Positions 62,916-64,000 of a stretch of 64,000 bases of DNA are shown one piece after another. Both the position numbers and the translations under genes were made by a program. A model generated the notes under the pieces. The model was not told the origin of the DNA. It made no database searches and saw nothing but the letters and a program-made list of their open reading frames with translations. This DNA is from Thozetella sp. PMI_491 (lineage: Eukaryota > Ascomycota > Sordariomycetes > Chaetosphaeriales > Chaetosphaeriaceae): NCBI GenBank assembly GCA_021432635.1, contig MU270031.1, forward strand, positions 879,994-943,993. Direction: 5' to 3'. The first letter of the stretch is position 1; each line of letters starts with the position of its first letter.

Positions 62916-64000
62916 CTAAGGCCCAAGCAATGCGCTCAGCGGGCTCGCCCGGCGTCGGCCTGACGAGTCTAAGTGAGAGCGAAGACTCTCGTCTGGATTC
63001 AAGCAGGTCTCCTGAGGTAGCGTGATGAAGCACCGTTGCTGCAACAGCGGGCGCGGTATTTGCGCAATGTCTATACCGTCTAGCCTGATAGTGCCCGAAT
63101 AGTCTCCTAGACGTAAAAATGACGAAAGGAGCGTCTTTTTGCCACTATTGAGTCGGAATGGGTTAGGTCTTCCAGGAATGCCAATGCTAGAACAAGAGGC
63201 TCAATAATAAGGGCCATACCTTCCGCTGCGGCCACGAAGCAATAATTTCTGGCCTGGTTCAACTTGGAAAGTCAGGTTTGACAGCACTGGTTCACATCCG
63301 CTTTGGTAGAAGAGTTAGCTTATCTCCATCATCTCCATTGCATATTTTTCTGGCTCAACGTGCTTACGGGTATGCGATAGTCAAGTCATTGACTTCCAGT
63401 CTACCGATAGAAGGCCAACAAGGAGACGGCACTGTTAAATCTCTGCGTTCTTCTTCCTTGGGACTCTCAAGCTGCATGCCTCTCAACCTCTCCACTGCAC
63501 CGAGTGAGATATCAAGATTGGCCCACGAATCAACAAGTTGACGCAGGGCAGTAGAAATCCCGAGAAGAATGTTTAACGTGATTCCTATCCCCACTTTGCT
63601 GGAGGCGCCGGGCAGGTACATAGCAATAGCTATGACTGCAACTAAAAACCCAGCTTCGATAGTATTCAGAATAAAATCCAGCCACCTCTTGAGGGAGGAC
63701 ACGGTGTAGAAAGCTTTCTGGGATCGCTCGAGGCGCTGCATGCTGCGGGCTCTCATCATCCGTTGCCAATCCATGGCCCGAATGGTAATGACACCGTCAA
63801 CCTATGAACGGTGAGCTGACAGTTCGACTTCAAGTTTGTTCTAGGATGGCTAGAGATTACTGTTTCCAGAAACGAATCAAAGACGGCAGACCGTGACCCT
63901 ATGTCTATAAGTCGAAGTTGACGTGCCGTTTGCATGTATAACCACCGAAAAGAGTACAACGCAATGAGGCAAGGTGGCAAAAACACCAATGTCCGAACCT
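62916..64000 (-). pseudogene. ABC transporter (ABCC/MRP-like) fragment, truncated in the nucleotide-binding domain
   Basis: The minus strand carries the second half of an ABCC-type transporter entering from beyond the window edge. Exons: edge-63861 (part of TMD2), 63801-63368, 63300-63220 and 63144 onward. Family pieces include SFLETVDGVITIRAM across a splice, SWANLDISLGAVERL, LEVNDLTIAYPGCEPVLSNLTF, GQKLLLRGRSGSGKKTLLSS, GTIRLDGIDIA and CFITLPQETCLNPDESLRSHLD. The Walker A reads GRSGSGKK: the Ser/Thr after the lysine is replaced by Lys. The frame stops at 62916 with no ABC signature, Walker B or H-loop. Another frame stays open to 62731 with unrelated-looking sequence. This looks like a truncated or rearranged gene; a missed intron is the alternative. 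Confidence 0.65.

Noticed and set aside
62731-63033. 100-codon frame as an independent small gene
   Set aside because: Its first third overlaps the ABC frame in another phase and the first ATG is not conserved-looking; treated as part of the truncated locus.
1-64000. CRISPR arrays, rRNA operons, intact transposases, RIP-mutated blocks
   Set aside because: None seen on reading both strands; CRISPR is not expected in a fungal chromosome, and no strongly TpA-rich RIP-like block was evident by eye.

Overview
This window is chromosomal DNA of a filamentous ascomycete, most likely a Sordariomycete. It has short introns (about 45-145 nt) with GT-AG ends and CTRAY-like branch sites, GC-rich coding sequence, eukaryotic housekeeping genes, and fungal-specific NACHT, HET and necrosis-inducing (NPP1) families. 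I support 25 protein genes and one truncated ABC-transporter relic, with most gene models joined from exons by hand. I saw no rRNA, convincing tRNA, CRISPR array or complete transposon. One assembly gap (70 N between two runs of G) lies at 27471-27540.

Layout. 0-4 kb: ribosomal protein eL22, a mitochondrial carrier, and Gpi11/PIG-F. 5-13.5 kb: an accessory block with a secreted NPP1-family (NLP) protein followed on the same strand by a single-exon 2126-residue NACHT-ankyrin receptor. 14-22 kb: the 25S rRNA methyltransferase Bmt6, transketolase, a golgin-like coiled-coil protein, and a small conserved protein. 23-29 kb: an unidentified Cys/His-containing protein, a HET-domain protein with a hydrophobic C-terminus, the gap, and a short-chain dehydrogenase. 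29-42 kb: SAC-domain phosphoinositide phosphatase, Snu13, V-ATPase subunit c, Erg4, Snf7/Vps32, Ten1, then a 120-residue conserved protein. 45-50 kb: a second HET gene tail-to-tail with a NACHT gene carrying a ten-cysteine cluster. 51-62 kb: a secreted S41 (CPAF-like) protease, a small membrane protein, a repeat-bearing spacer, a LanC-like protein, and an MFS monocarboxylate-type transporter. 62.7-64 kb: an ABC transporter fragment running off the edge.

How the genes fit together. The housekeeping genes are not a pathway. Membrane and trafficking functions are frequent (Gpi11, golgin-like, SAC phosphatase, V-ATPase c, Erg4, Snf7). Between them sit islands of recognition and conflict genes: NLP plus NACHT-ankyrin, HET with membrane tail, and the HET/NACHT-zinc pair. 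These are the best candidates for a new allorecognition or immune-like module. Their grouping is visible in the sequence; any functional link is inference.
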